From positions 151,449 through 215,448 of the forward strand of contig NZ_JAMOIL010000008.1 of NCBI RefSeq assembly GCF_023656415.1: DNA of 64,000 bases. Direction: 5' to 3'. The first letter of the stretch is position 1, and the number at the start of each line of letters is the position of its first letter. This DNA is from Nocardioides bruguierae. GTDB taxonomy: Bacteria > Actinomycetota > Actinomycetes > Propionibacteriales > Nocardioidaceae. Below are positions 63,151 to 64,000 of this stretch, piece after piece. Made by a program: the position numbers and the translations under genes. The notes below the pieces were generated by a model. It was not told where the DNA came from. It saw only the letters and a program-made list of their open reading frames with translations, and did not search any database.

Positions 63151-63174
63151 TAGGCTTTGGTTGCACCTTGCAAC
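63151..63174 (+). promoter_or_regulatory. Promoter and operator of the MBL-fold gene
   Basis: A -10-like TAGGCT (63151-63156) is followed by GTTGCA-CCT-TGCAAC (63160-63174), a perfect 6-bp inverted repeat that would lie on the transcription start. It looks like a repressor site; the regulator is unknown. Confidence 0.5.
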
Positions 63175-63197
63175 TTCTGCCCCGAGGAGATCCCCCG

Positions 63198-63830
63198 ATG
63201 CGCCTGGTCAAGCACACCCACGCCACCGTCACGCTGCACGGCGAGGACGGCGGCACCCTGCTGATCGACCCGGGCTCGTTCACCGCCAACGCCGCCGAGC
63301 TGCTCGCGCAGGCCGACGCCGTGCTGGTCACCCACGACCACCCCGACCACCTCGACGCCGACGCGGTCACCGCCGAGCTCGGCCGCCGGCCCGACCTGCC
63401 GGTCTACGTGCCGGCGTCCGTCGTGCCGAGCCTGGAGGGCACCCGCCCCGTCGGCCACGGCGACACGATCGAGGCCGCCGGCTTCACCGTGCGCGCGTTC
63501 GGCAAGGAGCACGCCGAGATCCACGCGACCGTGCCCACGCCCGAGAACGTCGCGTTCTTCACCGCCGGCGTCTACCACCCCGGTGACAGCTACCTCGTGC
63601 CCGAGGAGATCGTCGGGTCCGTCGAGCTCGCGCTCGTGCCGTCCTCGGGGCCGTGGTCGAAGACCGGCGAGGCCGCCGACTTCGTGCTCGGCCTCCAGCC
63701 GACCCGGGCCATCCAGCTGCACGACCTGCTGCTCAGCGAGCAGGGCAAGGGCGGGTTCACCTCGTTCCTCCAGCGGATCACCGGCTTGGAGGTCCCCGCG
63801 CTGGCCGACGGGGAGTCCGTCGAGCTCTGA
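63198..63830 (+). CDS. Metallo-beta-lactamase-fold hydrolase (UlaG/RomA-like)
   Basis: A 210-residue MBL-fold protein with the metal motif THDHPDHLD (His46, His48, Asp50, His51) and later ligands in GVYHPGDSY and LQLHD-like positions (AIQLHDLLLSE). It resembles the UlaG-type group of cytosolic hydrolases. GAGGAG precedes the ATG at 63198. It is separated from the arsenic operon by a terminator and has its own promoter. Confidence 0.85.
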   Translation: MRLVKHTHATVTLHGEDGGTLLIDPGSFTANAAELLAQADAVLVTHDHPDHLDADAVTAELGRRPDLPVYVPASVVPSLEGTRPVGHGDTIEAAGFTVRAFGKEHAEIHATVPTPENVAFFTAGVYHPGDSYLVPEEIVGSVELALVPSSGPWSKTGEAADFVLGLQPTRAIQLHDLLLSEQGKGGFTSFLQRITGLEVPALADGESVEL

Positions 63831-63878
63831 GGCACCTCCCGGATAGTCCGTGACGTTGTGCAGGCCGATCACGGCTTG

Positions 63879-64000
63879 GGTTCATGCGGTGGTCGCAACA
63901 CCTAGCCCTGGAGGGGTGTATGGGTGTCGGAGGCCGGCCGCGGGTACGGCGGAGCGTCGAGAGAGCTTTCTGGGAGCTGGTTCCTGAGCATCGGTCCTGG
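63879..64000 (+). mobile_element. Left part of a probable IS30-family insertion sequence (cut by window edge)
   Basis: GGTTCATGCGGTGGTCGCAACACC (63879-63902; first 20 bases and the rest shown only as one motif by position) resembles terminal repeats I associate with actinobacterial IS30-like elements, and it directly precedes the transposase-like reading frame. The true tip and any target duplication cannot be fixed without the other end. Confidence 0.45.
63920..64000 (+). CDS. Transposase N-terminus, IS30-like (partial)
   Basis: ATG at 63920 with GGAGGGG upstream opens a frame of 27 residues to the window end: MGVGGRPRVRRSVERAFWEL, then VPEHRSW. The basic start followed by S(V)ERAFWELV resembles the N-terminal helix-turn-helix region of IS30-type transposases. 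The family call rests on this short match. Confidence 0.5.
   Translation, partial: MGVGGRPRVRRSVERAFWELVPEHRSW

Overview
The window is 64 kb of very GC-rich actinobacterial chromosome. Gene content and order (nrdR, a LysM protein, lexA; hflX, dapF, miaA, miaB; gluABCD; tatD, rpfB, rsmA, ispE; rsmI divergent from a protein O-mannosyltransferase), heavy GTG start usage and many apparently leaderless promoters fit the Nocardioidaceae (Nocardioides-like). That placement is inference from content, not from a marker phylogeny. No rRNA, tRNA or CRISPR was recognised. Apart from an insertion sequence cut by the right edge, most of the window looks like stable chromosome with small accessory patches.

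Left part (1-9.4 kb): the 5' end of nrdR with tandem NrdR boxes and DnaA boxes; a GAF plus ATPase anti-sigma-type regulator; an SOS locus in which lexA and a LysM membrane protein diverge around a cluster of LexA boxes; a pair of Tat-exported phosphohydrolases (PhoD and a type I phosphodiesterase); and a DinG/XPD-type helicase ending at a very long palindromic terminator.

9.4-14.4 kb: an electron-transfer cassette of ApbE flavin transferase, ferric-reductase-like haem membrane protein with a His-rich tail, NuoF-like flavoprotein and small ferredoxin, translationally coupled and headed by two low-complexity exported proteins of unknown role. No FMN-binding acceptor is encoded in the window.

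14.4-32.2 kb: SGNH hydrolase, HflX, an ECF sigma factor with a probable membrane partner, an MprF-like lipid aminoacyltransferase, two DUF202 proteins, DapF, a secreted protein with about 20 calcium-binding thrombospondin type 3 repeats, MiaA, small proteins and a Nudix hydrolase, a frameshifted AbiEi/DUF559-type gene bracketed by two related ~90-100 bp inverted-end repeats, peptidase E and MiaB.

32-54.6 kb: a gluABCD glutamate transporter with an internal hairpin, a hotdog thioesterase, a CsoR-family protein lacking metal ligands, MarR, patatin and Tam methyltransferase, then the ABC-F/ispE/rsmA/rpfB/tatD/rsmI block, PMT, PPOX flavoprotein, SDR, DUF389 protein and a SNF2 helicase.

55.2-63.8 kb: a six-gene extracytoplasmic copper operon (membrane protein, PCuAC chaperone, Tat Dyp peroxidase, VKOR, CopC, CopD-CtaG fusion), followed by an arsR-aquaporin-arsC arsenic operon without an efflux pump, a metallo-beta-lactamase-fold protein, and the start of a probable IS30-family element.
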